From Hemibagrus wyckioides (lineage: Eukaryota; Chordata; Actinopteri; Siluriformes; Bagridae), in the NCBI RefSeq assembly GCF_019097595.1, contig NC_080727.1, positions 12,702,501 to 12,766,500 on the forward strand: a stretch of DNA of 64,000 bases. The letters run 5' to 3'. Positions 21,934 through 32,887 of the stretch are shown piece after piece. A program made the translations under genes and the position numbers. How positions within the stretch are numbered: the first letter of the stretch is position 1; the number at the start of each line of letters is the position of its first letter. The notes beneath the pieces are model-generated. The model had not been told where the DNA came from. It ran no database searches and worked only from the letters and a program-made list of their open reading frames with translations.

Positions 21934-22470
21934 CACAATATTGCCAAAAGTGTGTCTGCCTTTACATGCACATGAATTTAATATGGAGTTGACCCGTCCT
22001 TTGCAGCTATAACAGCTTTGACTATTCTGGGAAGTCTTTCCACAAGGTTTAGGAGTGTGTTTATAGGAATTTTTGACCATTCCTCTAGAAGTGTGTTTGT
22101 GAGGTCAGGCACAATGATGTTCGACGAGAAGGCCTGGCTCTCAGTCTCCACTCTAATTCATCCCAAAGGTTTTCTATCAGGTTGAGTTCAGGACTCTGTG
22201 CAGGCCAGTCAAGTTCCTCCACACCAAACTCATTCATCCATGTCTTTATGGACCTTGCTTTGTGCACTGGTGCGCAGTCATGTTGGAACAGGAAGGGGTC
22301 ATCCCCAAACTATTCCCACAAAGTTGGGAGCATGAAATTGTCTAAAATGTCTTGGTGTGCTGAAGCATTAAGAGTTCCTTTCACTGGAAGGGGCCAAGCC
22401 CAACCCCCGAAAAACAACACCTGAATTCAATGATTTGGAGGGGTGTCCCAAAACTTTTGGAAATATAGTG
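21934..22470 (-). mobile_element. Tc1 deletion derivative (MITE-like), same family as 27347-28594
   Basis: TA lies at 21932-21933 and 22471-22472, with short inverted ends (CACAATATTGCCAAAAGTG; reverse complement CACTATATTTCCAAAAG). From about 21985 to 22410 the sequence follows the complete element's transposase 3' part, on the minus strand, closely. It then jumps within GAAAAACAACACCTGAATTC to a terminal stretch GGAGGGGTGTCCCAAAAC. The N-terminal and first catalytic regions are lost. Length is 537 bp. The ends are intact enough for it to have been moved in trans. Confidence 0.9.
21985..22400 (-). pseudogene. Tc1 transposase C-terminal remnant in the MITE
   Basis: The minus strand carries the region around the third catalytic residue: [34 protein letters not shown] and RLRARPSR. 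The Glu of the triad (LIENLW) is kept. The region of the second Asp is next to it upstream (GTGCGCAGTCATG on the plus strand corresponds to HDCAPV). Everything before this is deleted and the frame is shifted downstream. It is non-functional. Confidence 0.85.
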
Positions 22471-22472
22471 TA

Positions 22473-23037
22473 TGTATAAGTTACAGTAATGTACACTAAA
22501 CACAGTGCATTACTAAATAAAAAGGAAAACTTCATCCTGAACATCTTGCATATTAATCTTAATTTACATCTGATCTTCAGTAGTGTCTAAGATTTAATAT
22601 ATGACGAAATTCTAGTTTTGATAAACTTTCTGTATCAACACATTGCTCTGTTATCACGTTGGATAATCATGTCCCACACTGCGGTTCTCTTCAATTTAGC
22701 CATCTCTTCATCTCTTCCTTAAGAGAGACCAGTCCTGTAGTCTGTCCATCTCTTTCACCTCCTCATCAGTACACTCTACTCAAACAGATCAACTTAACAA
22801 CACCACCAACACCATTACACTCGCCATCTCATAAAACTTTAACTAGCCTAGCTTAGAGTCTATGTTGTAACTCAACACAACTTAGACATATAGCTGCATT
22901 GCATTCTGGGACTTTTTGCACTCATGACTTTTTCTCTAATGTCTCCTCCACAACTTCCACAGTGGAAATCTAATAAAATATGACATTGTACATTGCTGGA
23001 AAATGGTATGTGAGAATAGAAGCTCTTGGTATGTTCT
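22473..23037. other. Unique DNA, nothing recognised
   Basis: AT-rich. No exon or repeat is apparent. Confidence 0.5.
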
Positions 23038-23196
23038 CTTGAATGTTCTCTTCATGTTTCTAAGGTTTTCTTTGGGTACTCCAGTCTCCTCCCCCAGTCC
23101 AAAAACGTGTGGTAGGTTGAATGGCATCTCTAAATTGCATGTACTGTGTGTGATTGTGTCCTGTGATCGGTTGGCACCCCATACAAGGTGTCTCTA
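23038..23196 (+). mobile_element. DANA/Mermaid-like SINE fragment
   Basis: It holds the middle part of the SINE: GGGTACTCCAGTCTCCTCC, CCCAGTCCAAAAACGTGTGG, GGTTGAATGGCATCTCTAA, GTGTCCTGTGATCGGTTGGC. Head and tail are missing. Confidence 0.8.
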
Positions 23197-23391
23197 TTAA
23201 GCTATTCACAAAAGTAAGTAAGCTATTCACAAAATGGATAAAATTTGTCTTATGAATTCTCTGTAATACCAACAACTAACCCTGGCAGGGGCTGTGTGCT
23301 AATGAACAATGAGCCAACTACTAAGTAATGCCAACTTATTGAATTGGTACAGCCCACTTAAAAGCCAACTTGTTAAAGCCATTTTGACAGG

Positions 23392-23392
<1 letters not shown>

Positions 23393-23426
<34 letters not shown>

Positions 23427-23455
23427 GAAGAAGAAGAAGAACAGGAAGAAGAAGA
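23393..23455 (+). repeat. (ATA)n(AAG)n compound microsatellite
   Basis: About 10 ATA units pass into imperfect AAG units. Confidence 0.95.
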
Positions 23456-24186
23456 ATTATAATAAGCATAAAATTTCTCATGGCCAAAGCCTTTACTGGG
23501 GACATGTGAAAGCAACCTTATTGCTATTTTTTGTGCTTAGACACAGTTCCAGTGTCTCGACTGATGCCTGACTGTACATCTTTGTTGGCATGGGAACGGC
23601 ACTATATCCAGAATACAAAAGCACACAGCCTGATGGACAAACACTCTGTTAGGTTAACTTCACAGACATCAGCATCCAGTCTGCCGATAATCTGTGATGA
23701 CTGAACCAGCGTTAATGTCACAGAGTCCTGTTATTCATAGATGCCTCTAATAGAGAAAGGAGCATGTAGTCCACATGCTGGTTAGGTCTCAGCGAGTGGG
23801 CCTGGATCATAACTAATGCCACCCTGGTGTGAAGCGTGGTCAACCTTCTGGTCATGCCAGTCATTCAGAAGAGAAGATCAGCTATGAGTAAAGCTGTCCT
23901 GCTGTACTGTTTATCATCCTACAGCCTGGAACTCCAGACTCTAATTTACATTAGATAGAAAAACAAGCTTAGATTATTGTAGCTGCTCACCAGCAATTTG
24001 TCCCAAATCATACAAAAAACATGGTATATATAATATATAACATTTGTCATTTTGTAGTCATTTATGATGGCATAGAGAGAAGCACTGAAATCCTATGTTG
24101 AGTATAACTAGTTGGTGTACAGACAATGTAATTAAGTGGAAAACAATACCCTCTAATGAGCATTAATGTTTGTAGTGGTAAAAACG
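23456..24186. other. Unique DNA, nothing recognised
   Basis: The part 23540-23900 is GC-balanced and complex. No coding frame or repeat was recognised. Confidence 0.45.
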
Positions 24187-24558
24187 TACAGTGGAAACTC
24201 TGTATACAAATTAAATTCATTCAGTCCTTAGGTAAAAATTTGTATTACAATATGAATTTTCCCATAAGAAATAATGTAAATGCAGATAATTCGATCCAGC
24301 CACCAAAATATATTAGCAATATAACCAATTTCCAAGGGTCAAAGGTCCTCACAGGAAGTCACCAAGCTAGTGCTAAAAATAGAACAGACCACCCAACAAA
24401 ACAAAAAAATGCCCCAAAAATAACATAGTTTTTAAACACATGCTGAAGGCAATGTTGGTATTGTGGGTTGACTCTGTCAAAACAGCTTTTGTTGACTGAA
24501 TCCTAAAATTCGTAATCTCGCTTAAGAGAGTGCATTCTTATGCCAAGGTTCTACTGTA
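24187..24558. mobile_element. MITE with TA-type ends
   Basis: The left end TACAGTGGAAACTCTGTATA and the right end, in reverse complement TACAGTAGAACCTTGGCAT, are inverted repeats. The interior has CCCATAAGAAATAATGTAAA and no protein frame. I recognise this end type from a widespread short element in fish and other animals with ends of the form ACAGTGGAACCTCGG. It is about 370 bp and non-coding. A non-autonomous Tc1-like element is the likeliest class. Confidence 0.75.
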
Positions 24559-25035
24559 TGAAGATAGAAAGTATGGTTTTGCCATTCAGCTAGTATGGCC
24601 CAGTTAAACCATTAGCAGACTCAATTTTGTTAACTGTGCTGCTGTAGGAGTATAATAAACAATGAGGTGGTGCTGAATGACCTGTTATTTACGGCATACC
24701 ACCAAGAAGGACAACCACATCCAGTAGAGTAACTGTCAACGTAGCCTCAGCCTTCGATGCCACGCCCACAAATGTTTGCTGAACATCTGATGCACATGGC
24801 ACACAAAATTGAATCGATTTCGAAATCGTTATCTAACTGGTTGGATCCTACAGGATTTCTGTGGATATGTGTGTCACATTTTTTAATGGTCTTGTGGAAA
24901 AAGGAAGCTGTTGTGTTTACTGCTGTGACAATGAGTACTTATGAAATTCAGATAAATGCTGGATTTTCCAAATGATGTAAAGTTCACAATTTAGACTTAT
25001 TCATTTTCAGGACTTTCTTAAATGAATGATGAACC
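24559..25035. other. Unique DNA, nothing recognised
   Basis: No exon or repeat is apparent. Confidence 0.5.
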
Positions 25036-25230
25036 GGTCTGTATTTGTATACATCGACTTTACATTTTCATGCCCCAAAACATGACACTGAACAAAACAA
25101 ACTGTGAGTGGCTGCTTCACATGTCAGTCACACGCCCTCTTGGGTAGTCTGTGGCCAATAAATGCTGCTGTGGAGTCCAAACCTTCTGCTGTAAGTCTGA
25201 AGGTCTGGCTGCACGAGACTACTGCCAATG
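25036..25230 (+). repeat. Unnamed dispersed repeat, copy 1 (~195 bp)
   Basis: Matches the reverse complement of 53600-53796 over its whole length: GGTCTGTATTTGTATACATC, GACTTTACATTTTCA, CATGACACTGAACAAAACAA, GCCAATAAATGCTGCTG, TCTGAAGGTCTGGCTGCA. No coding capacity or terminal inverted repeat was recognised. Confidence 0.8.
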
Positions 25231-27056
25231 CAAGAGGAAGCTGTCTGAAAGGGATGTCCGGGACTAACCCGGATTGTATCCAAAAAACATAAAACCACTG
25301 CCAGCTCAATGCAGAATTAAATCTTGACTCGTCAGGAGCACCACAGGGTCAATATTCATGGTCCACTGCTATAGAAAAACACCTTTGGTCACTCATGCCA
25401 AGGTCAAACGTTGCTTTCAATAGTGTAGTGCCAGCAGTGGAAATCTTCCCCTTCACTGTATACATATATATCTACAGCATGTTCCAGTGTTGGAGAAGTT
25501 ACAACTTTTTAACTTTGACTCTTACAAAGTGCTGACACTGAAACCTGCTCTCATAAATGTCACCATATTAACAATTACACACATTTTTAATCAGTTCATA
25601 TGGAGCGTCTGCTATACAATTCCCTGTGAATGAGCAATGACAGTGTATTAGAACAAGCACATTCATATAAACCTGTGATTTGCAGCTGCATTAGTGTCAA
25701 AGCTGCTGTTGTAGAAAATTACTCCACTCTTTCAGGCCAATCAAAATGCCCGATTCCGCAACGCTGTGACTGAAATCAAAATCAATCTCTTCCCTGTACA
25801 GTTCTGAGCTACAAGACCACCAATAAACCCATCCAGCCCGACCAGGATAGACTCCCCAATGTAAAAGGTTCTGGTTGTGCTCCAGCTATCATTTCTATAA
25901 TTCATTTTTGTATGGTGAATTTTTAAAAATCTCATGCTTCAGATCAACATAAAGTAACGTCTCCTGGGGCCTGGATGCAATGAGTCGGAAGATTGTGTAG
26001 GAGCCTTAGGGCAAATCAATACAGTGTGCTGTAGTATGTCAGTGCTGTTAGTGTCAGGTAAACAGGAAGTCTAAACAAACAAGACAGGCAGATTAGTTCA
26101 GTACATGAGGTTAAGCCATGCTGTATCGAGGGTCTGTGTTATGAGCAGGCATCTGTCTGTTTGTTTTATAATACATTTGTTTCTTATTTTCTGAAGTCTG
26201 ATGCTCAAAGCTTTGGCAGGATTCTTAGGTTGATAATGTCACTAGAAGACATATACATTTATTCATATTTTGCTTATGATGTCACCATTCGAAAGGTAAT
26301 TCAGAAATCATCCTGCTCTGGCGCATATGTTTCATCTGATAAAGTATTTAAAGCCTGTGCTACAACGTAGCCTGTGAGCTCATCTATCTGTCTCCTTTCC
26401 TTACTTCCAACAATAGTGGCATTGTTGGATAGTCTAGTGCTGGAAGCAAAAAAAAATAATTCCTTTTATACCGACTGTAGTCGATCAGCTAAGACATTTT
26501 GTGCCCAAGGTTTGCTTCTTTGGCTTAGCACTAAAGCAATAAGGCTAATATTACTACCATATAATAAAAATTCTTAAAACCACCAGTTTAACATTGCTTA
26601 AAAGTCATTTTATGCAGACTTGCTGATGAGGGGTCATATTCAGAGTTGAGTTAGGCATGCATAGTGAAGATTTAACACTGAAATTGCACATATCAGTATT
26701 CAGACTTCAGACACAGTTGCAGACTTAAGAGCTATTCAGGGCTAAGTTACTGAGAGTTATGCACGTAGGATAGAGTTTGTCTCAAAAAAAGGTCATGTCT
26801 CACTTATGTGTGATTCTGACCTTGGACATAAGTACTATTATTTTGTGTGATATCAGCTCAAGTGAAGAGCAGTATTAAATCCAATGCCACTAGTTTGAGG
26901 TAACAATATGGCATGTTAAATTTTTAGATTTATTTTGGGCTCTGAATACTCTGGAAAAAAACATGAAATTCCATTTAAGGGCAATGTTAAATACATAAAT
27001 AAGGCAATAATTAATAAATCTTAATAAATCTTAAATCTTAATAAATTAATAATCTA
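25231..27056. other. Unique AT-rich DNA, no recognisable gene
   Basis: No exon, RNA gene or known repeat was seen in about 1.8 kb. Confidence 0.5.
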
Positions 27057-27115
27057 TCCTTATTTGGGTGACACTAGATATAGTGTGATTATAAATCATT
27101 TCCCTGCTATAACTG
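27057..27115 (+). repeat. Fragment of the repeat seen at 13320-13990
   Basis: The words CCTTATTTGGGTGACACTAG and GTGTGATTATAAATCATT correspond to CCTCATTTGGGAGACACTGG and GTGTGATTATAAATTATT there. Confidence 0.65.
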
Positions 27116-27346
27116 TGTATTATATGATCTAAAAAGTGCAACTATTTAACCAGGAAATTCATTGTAGTTTGTTGACGCTATCATCTAATGGAGACTTGCG
27201 TGTAAAATTGTTTGTGGTAATTGCAGTCCTAAAGCTATCATAGCACATGTAGTCCAAAACCATCCTAACAAAACTGTTCATATCAATTGCATTCCAAATT
27301 AATCTTCATGGTTTCTGAATGCTACCATCCACAATAATCTCATATA

Positions 27347-28594
27347 CACTATGTTGCCAAAAGTATTCGCTCACCTGCCTTGACTCGCATATGAACTTAA
27401 GTGACATCCCATTCCTAATCCATAGGGTTCAGTATGACGTCGGTCCACCCTTTGCAGCTATAACAGCTTCAATTCTTCTGGGAAGGCTGTCCACAAGGTT
27501 TAGGGGTGTGTTTATGGGAATTTTTGACCATTCTTCCAGAAGCGCATTTGTGAGGTCACACACTGATGTTGGACGAGAAGGTCTGGCTCTCAGTCTCCGC
27601 TCTAATTCATCCCAAAGGTGTTCTATCGGGTTGAGGTCAGGACTCTGTGCAGGCCAGTCAAGTTCATCCACACCAGACTCTGTCATCCATGTCTTTATGG
27701 ACCTTGCTTTGTGCACTGGTGCACAGTCATGTTGGAAGAGGAAGAGGCCAGCTCCAAACTGTTCCCACAAAGTTGGGAGCATGGAATTGTCCAAAATGTC
27801 TTGGTATGCTGAAGCATTCAGAGTTCCTTTCACTGGAACTAAGGGGCCAAGCCCAGCTCCTGAAAAACAACCCCACACCATAATCCCCCCTCCACCAAAC
27901 TTTACACTTGGCACAATGCAGTCAGACAAGTACCGTTCTCCTGGCAACCGCCAAACCCAGACTCGTCCATCAGATTGCCAGATGGAGAAGCGCAATTCGT
28001 CACTCCAGAGAACGCGTCTCCACTGCTCTAGAGTCCAGTGGCGGCGTGCTTTACACCACTGCATCCGACGCTTTGCATTGCACTTGGTGATGTATGGCTT
28101 GGATGCAGCTGCTCGGCCATGGAAACCCATTCCATGAAGCTCTCTGCACACTGTTCTTGAGCTAATCTGAAGGCCACATGAAGTTTGGAGGTCTGTAGCG
28201 ATTGACTCTGCAGAAAGTTGGTGACCTCTTCGCACTATGCGCCTCAGCATCCGCTGACCCCGCTCCGTCAGTTTACGTGGCCTACCACTTCGTGGCTGAG
28301 TTGCTGTCGTTCCCAAACACTTCCACGTTCTTATAATACAGCTGACAGTTGACTGTGGAATATTTAGGAGCGAGGAAATTTCACGACTGGATTTGTTGCA
28401 CAGGTGGCATTCTATCACAGTTCCACGCTGGAATTCACTGAGCTCCTGAGAGCGACCCATTCTTTCACAAATGTTTGTAAAAACAGTCTGCATGCCTAGG
28501 TGCTTGATTTTATACACCTGTGGCCATGGAGGTGATTGGAATACCTGATTCTGATTATTTGGATGGGTGAGCGAATACTTTTGGCAATATAGTG
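27347..28594 (-). mobile_element. Complete, possibly autonomous Tc1 transposon (1.25 kb)
   Basis: TA lies on both sides (27345-27346 and 28595-28596). The ends are ~29-bp inverted repeats with one mismatch (CACTATGTTGCCAAAAG and CACTATATTGCCAAAAG, both continuing TATTCGCTCACC). The 1248-bp length is short for Tc1 elements of fish because the inverted repeats are short. One uninterrupted transposase frame on the minus strand fills it. Close agreement of the ends and an open frame point to a recent arrival. Confidence 0.95.
27429..28460 (-). CDS. Tc1-family transposase, intact (343 aa)
   Basis: The enzyme would bind the element's ends in the nucleus and cut and paste them at TA sites. I chose the ATG at 28458-28460 (context AGAATGG), which gives 343 residues as usual for Tc1 transposases. 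The frame stays open to 28622, beyond the element, so upstream starts are possible but unlikely. Residues ~5-50 form the first helix-turn-helix ([16 protein letters not shown]), 59-62 are the GRPR linker, and ~65-115 form the second DNA-binding part. The catalytic triad is Asp154 (VLWSDEL), Asp245 (FQHDCAPVH) and Glu280 ([11 protein letters not shown]); the last two have 34 residues between them. [12 protein letters not shown] is the Gly-rich box. The end KGGPTSY is family-typical. No stop or frameshift was seen. Activity is not proven. A host-domesticated gene is unlikely because intact ends flank it. Confidence 0.93.
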   Translation of the reverse strand: MGRSQELSEFQRGTVIECHLCNKSSREISSLLNIPQSTVSCIIRTWKCLGTTATQPRSGRPRKLTERGQRMLRRIVRRGHQLSAESIATDLQTSCGLQISSRTVCRELHGMGFHGRAAASKPYITKCNAKRRMQWCKARRHWTLEQWRRVLWSDELRFSIWQSDGRVWVWRLPGERYLSDCIVPSVKFGGGGIMVWGCFSGAGLGPLVPVKGTLNASAYQDILDNSMLPTLWEQFGAGLFLFQHDCAPVHKARSIKTWMTESGVDELDWPAQSPDLNPIEHLWDELERRLRARPSRPTSVCDLTNALLEEWSKIPINTPLNLVDSLPRRIEAVIAAKGGPTSY

Positions 28595-28725
28595 TATCTT
28601 TAGTCTGTCCATGTGGGTCCATCCTCAGCAGCAGTAAGTGGTTCTATAGCACAATCCCTTTAAGGTCAACAAAAAGACAGTTTTGTTAAACATGGAGGAC
28701 ATCTAAGGATACAGCCCCTTATTAC

Positions 28726-28874
28726 GGGGATGTGGTAGCTTAGTGGTTAAGGTGTTGGACTACTGATCCGACGGTTGTGAGTTTGAATCCCTGGTCCACC
28801 TAGCTGGGCAAGGCCCTTAACCCTCAATTGTATAAAATGTAAATCAGTCTGGATAAGGGTGTCTGCCAAATGTA
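28726..28874 (+). mobile_element. tRNA-headed SINE, plus strand
   Basis: The head GGTAGCTTAGTGGTTAAGG (box A) and GTGAGTTTGAATCCCTGG (box B) look like a polymerase III promoter derived from a tRNA. The body has GGCAAGGCCCTTAACCC, and the tail GTCTGGATAAGGGTGTCTGC is shared with the copies at 10190, 16131 and 31173. About 30 bp of the body (GCTGCCACTGCTGGGCCC) is missing here. Confidence 0.88.
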
Positions 28875-31099
28875 TTCTGAAACAATTTGCTTTTCTAATT
28901 TTTTTAATTGAAAAAATTCAGTATTAACTTCTAATGAGCTGTTAGTGTAGCATGTGAGGGTTCAGATAGGAATACAATACAGAAAACAGAAAAAAGCTGA
29001 ATAGCACAAAATTTTAACCCTGAAACTCTTCCTTACCAGGATAAAGTTTGTTGTAAAGGTTGTGGCCTAAAGTTCAAAGGCACTGCTGTACATACGGCAT
29101 GATTTGATAAAATGTTGCACCTATTTAGCATAAAACGTTTTGAGAACCAAAAAGAAGAATCCTGATGAATCTTTGTCAAAAAATATTTTGTAGACAGAAG
29201 TCTAGCTGTTTACTCCCATCAATAAAATACACAATTTCACACTTGGCCAGATGTTTCTTAACATGCTCTCTATCTCATTCTCTACAGGATTTGATTTGAG
29301 GAGGAAATTGTGTACATTTGATTTCTGATTGAACTGTCGCTTTAAAGTTTGTCTTCTCCGGTGTAGTGGTCCATGATGTGAACTTCAGGAGGATTTCAGA
29401 GCACAGAGCTGTTTTTTTTCCCTCCTCTCCTTGCTCTCCTGTCATTGCAGTGCACTCTTCCAAATGGTTTAGTGTGTGTCAGTGTGTAGCAGAACGAGTA
29501 CATCATAAGAGAGTGGTCAGAGGATACATATGCTCTACTGTTCTGTCAAGTCTCTCCTTCTCTCTCCCTCTCTCTTTCCTACAGCTGGTATACAGTGATT
29601 CAGGATTAAAATGCACCTATAACAACATCCAGATATTATATATGGCCTCTGACCTCTACGCTGAAAGCGTTTATTATATTATAGTAGTTTGGAAGAAGCC
29701 CCTTCTTTTGGGGGAAAATAGGAAAATTACCACAAGCCTGTGTGTGAATAAGTACTATAATGAAGGAGAGAAAATCTCATACTTGAAATATAAAAAAGGA
29801 CAAAGGACAAGGCCAATAGCAGCATTCTAGCATTCATGGGACAACACATTTTTGTTCCACACAAAGACTTGATCCTCATCTCCGATTAATAGATCTCTCT
29901 CTCTTTCTGTGTATGTGTGTGTGTGTGTGAAATGATAGGCGAATGCATTGAGTCTAAGGGTGTATGAAGGGGTTTGCTCCTTTATCCTGCTCCTCTCCAC
30001 CTGCATTGAAGAGGCTGGAGTGTTTACAACATCTCAAACCTCTCATCCGTTGCTTTAATGAGATTAGGTGCACGTCATTCTCCATGTGCCGCCATTTTCT
30101 TCTTGTATAAAATCTGTGGAATGAGGGCTAAGTGTACCACCAGCTGAGCAGTGGAGCTTAAATCCCATCTCTGTTTCTGTCTATATCACCACTGTATCAT
30201 TTCTTTGCGTCCTCAGTGTATCCGAGTACTAATCCACACACACACACACACATAAGGGTTACATCCCATTGTTCCTGGTTCTTTGATAGAAAGCTCAAGC
30301 TGATGTAACATTACAAAATATTATAAGGTGTAAATGATTTACAGCGGCCATCTGTCAGGCATATGCTGCCTGTGCAAGCCTCGGAGCATCGCACACGGAG
30401 ATCCGACGTATCATCTATTATTTACACCCGTCTAACTGGTGTAATGAATCAACCAGCTGAGGGTTAGACAGCCTGCTCAGTTTTACCTGTGGCTTAGTAC
30501 TGAGGCATGACAATATCACGTTTAGCATGCTCTCCTGAAAAGTTATCAATAGAGTAATATGAGCTTTGTTGTTCCAACCAAGCAAATCGAACAAATTAGG
30601 ATTCTATATTGATTTTGTCTTTTACCATGAACCAATTTTGAGAGTCATTATAGCATTCTGTATATTGACGTTCTTTTTTTTTTAAATAGGAAGAGAGGGA
30701 GAGAGAGAGCACAAGGGTTTGATTGACGTCCAAATCGTCGACAGTGCTCGGGATACACAACATATCCTTATGAAATCTCATCAGCATACATAAAGTATGC
30801 AGTATACTCATTTACTCACCAGCCAATTCTGAACACAATTAACCACTTACTTGTACATTATTTGATTAATTTTATTTAAATAATTGTATTTATTTATTTA
30901 GATATCTTAGTCTTATTTTCAGGTTGAACTGGTCTATCCATTCTTTTTCCATTATTGAGTCAGTACAAAAACATTTTTTTATTTTCAAGCATTACTTATC
31001 CAACCCAAAAATTAAATGTTATAGAAAAATACTTTGTATGTCAGTAAAGAAAGCAACATTATAATGAAGGATGCTGGGTTTTGCATGTAGTCAAAGTGT
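28875..31099. other. Unique DNA, no recognisable gene
   Basis: The 154-codon frame at 29366-29830 has no recognised domain. It contains a good splice-acceptor consensus (TCTCTTTCCTACAG ending at 29584) but no matching donor or homology. Short (GT)n and (AC)n runs occur at 29911-29929 and 30235-30252. No repeat family was recognised. Confidence 0.45.
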
Positions 31100-31172
31100 C
31101 CAGAAGAGCTGTGGCATATTCTGTTCTAAAAGTACTGGAACACTGAGACCTTTTTTTAAACAGTGAAGACAT

Positions 31173-31383
31173 GGGGGCTGTGGTAGCTTCGTGATTAAGG
31201 TGCTGGATTACTGAGTGAAAGGCTGTAAGTTCAAATCCCAGGTCCTCAAAGCTGCCACTGCTGGGCCTCTGAGCAAGGCCCCTAACCCCCAATTGTTCAG
31301 TTGTATAAAAAAACAAAAATGAGATAAAAATGTTAGTCACTCTGGATAAGGGTGTCTGCCTAAAGCTATAAATGTAATGTAAT
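31173..31383 (+). mobile_element. tRNA-headed SINE, plus strand, most complete copy
   Basis: Head GGGGCTGTGGTAGCTTCGTG and box B GTAAGTTCAAATCCCAGG, body AAGCTGCCACTGCTGGGCC and GAGCAAGGCCCCTAACCC, then CAATTGTTCAGTTGTATAA and the tail CACTCTGGATAAGGGTGTC. The box A is damaged (CGTGATTAAGG). It ends in a short AT-rich tail. Confidence 0.88.
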
Positions 31384-31424
31384 ATATATGATAACATAGA
31401 ATATGGCACCTTTGCTTTTTTTTA

Positions 31425-31510
31425 AGTAATCAAAAATATTGGAGCACATGAATGACAGGTGTTTCTTGTTGCTCAGGTATACCCTGTTAGGTTTACTGTG
31501 CAGGCCACTT
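31425..31510 (+). mobile_element. Tc1-like element, 5' terminal relic
   Basis: The words AAATATTGGAGCACATGAAT, GACAGGTGTTTCTTGTTGC and CAGGTATACCCTGTTAGG match the 5' region of a fish Tc1-like family I know. Only the non-coding start is left. Confidence 0.55.
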
Positions 31511-31600
31511 CAGTTTTTCCACTTACCCCCAGTGAAAGAAATTACAATGCAAAGATATTCTAGGCAATTTTGTGCAACAGCTCAGGGAAGACCCAAAGAT
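31490..31600. mobile_element. Tc1 transposase scraps, both orientations
   Basis: TACTGTGCAGGCCACTTCAG with TTTTTCCAC resembles, on the minus strand, the segment around WPAQSPDLN (compare 22197-22220). The next part, GATATTCTAGGCAATTTTGT then GCAACAGCTCAGGGAAG, resembles the plus-strand segment before the second Asp. Two short opposite pieces side by side. Confidence 0.45.
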
Positions 31601-31725
31601 AGATGTTTTAAAACCACTGACCACTGACTATAATGTACCCCCGTTGAGTCATGCAAATTCAGCAACTCGTATGTTGGCATGAATGACTACAATCCTGAAG
31701 GCAAGGTTCAAGTGCTTCAGATAAT

Positions 31726-31950
31726 CCATTCATCCATCCATTTTCTGCGCCACGTATTCTAAACAGGGTCACAGGGACTCGCACCTGGAGTCTATCCCAG
31801 GAGGCTCAGGGTGCAAGGTGGTGGACATGCCACATCACTCACACACTACAGCCAGTTGGCAATCAGCCTACAATACATGTTTTGGGGAGGAAACTGGAGT
31901 ACCCTGAGGAAACCCCTGAAGCACAGGGAGAACAACCATGCACACAACGG
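31726..31950 (-). mobile_element. DANA/Mermaid-like SINE, minus strand
   Basis: The minus strand reads TTGTTCTCCCTGTGCTTCAG, GGTACTCCAGTTTCCTCC, and then the TGGATGGATGAATGG tail at its end. The box-bearing head is missing. Confidence 0.8.
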
Positions 31951-31979
31951 AGAGGCCGGAAAATTGGACCTGTAAAGCT

Positions 31980-32043
31980 GCTTTGAGACAATTTCCACTG
32001 TTAAAAGCTCTATACAAATAAATTGAAATTAATTGAATTGAAC
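31980..32043 (-). repeat. Fragment of the repeat seen at 13320-13990, minus strand
   Basis: GCTGCTTTGAGACAATTTCC and TTAAAAGCTCTATACAAATA are the reverse complement of the family's start (TTTGTATAGTGCTTTTAAC, ATTGTCTCAAAGCAGC). Confidence 0.75.
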
Positions 32044-32089
32044 CCCCTTCCGTGGAGCTTTGTGGCAAACATGCAAACCACTAAGCCAC

Positions 32090-32300
32090 TGTACCCATGG
32101 ACCACCGATCTCAGTGACTTTGACTGCAGCATGGTTGTTGTTGCAGAAACTGTTCCCTTTTTATGGACAACAGTCTACAAAAACAAAACAAAACAAAAAA
32201 CCCACAGTGCAGTAGTTCTGTGAGTAGAAACCATAATGAGAGCTAGAAGTAGAATGGATAGACTGGCTCAAGCTGACAGGAAGGTTAGGGTAATTAAATG
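32090..32300 (+). pseudogene. Tc1-type transposase N-terminal relic
   Basis: GATCTCAGTGACTTTGACTG, GCATGGTTGTTGTTGCAG, GCAGTAGTTCTGTGAGTAG, and AGAATGGATAGACTGGCTCA then AGCTGACAGGAAGG match, in order, the start of the transposase of the family also seen at 56930-57300. The helix-turn-helix part is largely lost and an (AAAAC)n run interrupts it. Confidence 0.7.
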
Positions 32301-32887
32301 ACCTCTCCTTGCTGTGAATGCAGAGTTTTACCCAGTTTATGAATGGGGCCAACTAATCATTTGCATTCTGCAGCACTTTTTTAAAAAACTTTTGCTTTTT
32401 CGCTGACGCTTCCTCTCTGCTTCACCCGCTTCTTGTCCATTCCTCCTGCATCTATACTGATTTCTATTTCACCCGACGGACTTGAGGCGAAATGACCAAT
32501 AGCGTTGCAAGACTATACAAAAACAATACAAAACATTTGAATTTCCCAAGCATTTCTTTTCCAACAGGAAATTCAATGTTATAACAAAACGTCTCCAGAA
32601 GAACTTCCTTATAAAACTGCACAAATGACTTTGCTTAGTTTATTATTCCATACTTCATTTTATAATATTTATTTTATGTAAAAACAAATAAGTTAATTAT
32701 TTTTCTAAGCATCTTTGATTTTTGCTATTTGCAACAAAGAAATCCATTACATTAAACAGGACCTTTCTTGAATATTTTATACCAATGATAATTGCATTCA
32801 GTTACATAAAATGCATCAAGTTGCATTTTAAGTTGTAGCTACTGATGATCATACCTACATATACTCAGATTTAAGTATAATGAACTA
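32301..32887. other. Unique AT-rich DNA, nothing recognised
   Basis: No exon or repeat is apparent. Confidence 0.5.

Noticed and set aside
27319..28137. 272-codon plus-strand frame over the intact Tc1 element
   Set aside because: It is antisense to the transposase, which has the family motifs. The plus frame has none.
28726..28874. A tRNA gene (box A and box B words)
   Set aside because: The cloverleaf does not close and the same head with the same body occurs at other places, so it is a SINE.
29366..29830. 154-codon frame with a good splice acceptor (TTTCCTACAG) inside
   Set aside because: No domain, no plausible donor, AT-rich codon use, and the pyrimidine run is of microsatellite type. 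A terminal exon cannot be fully excluded.
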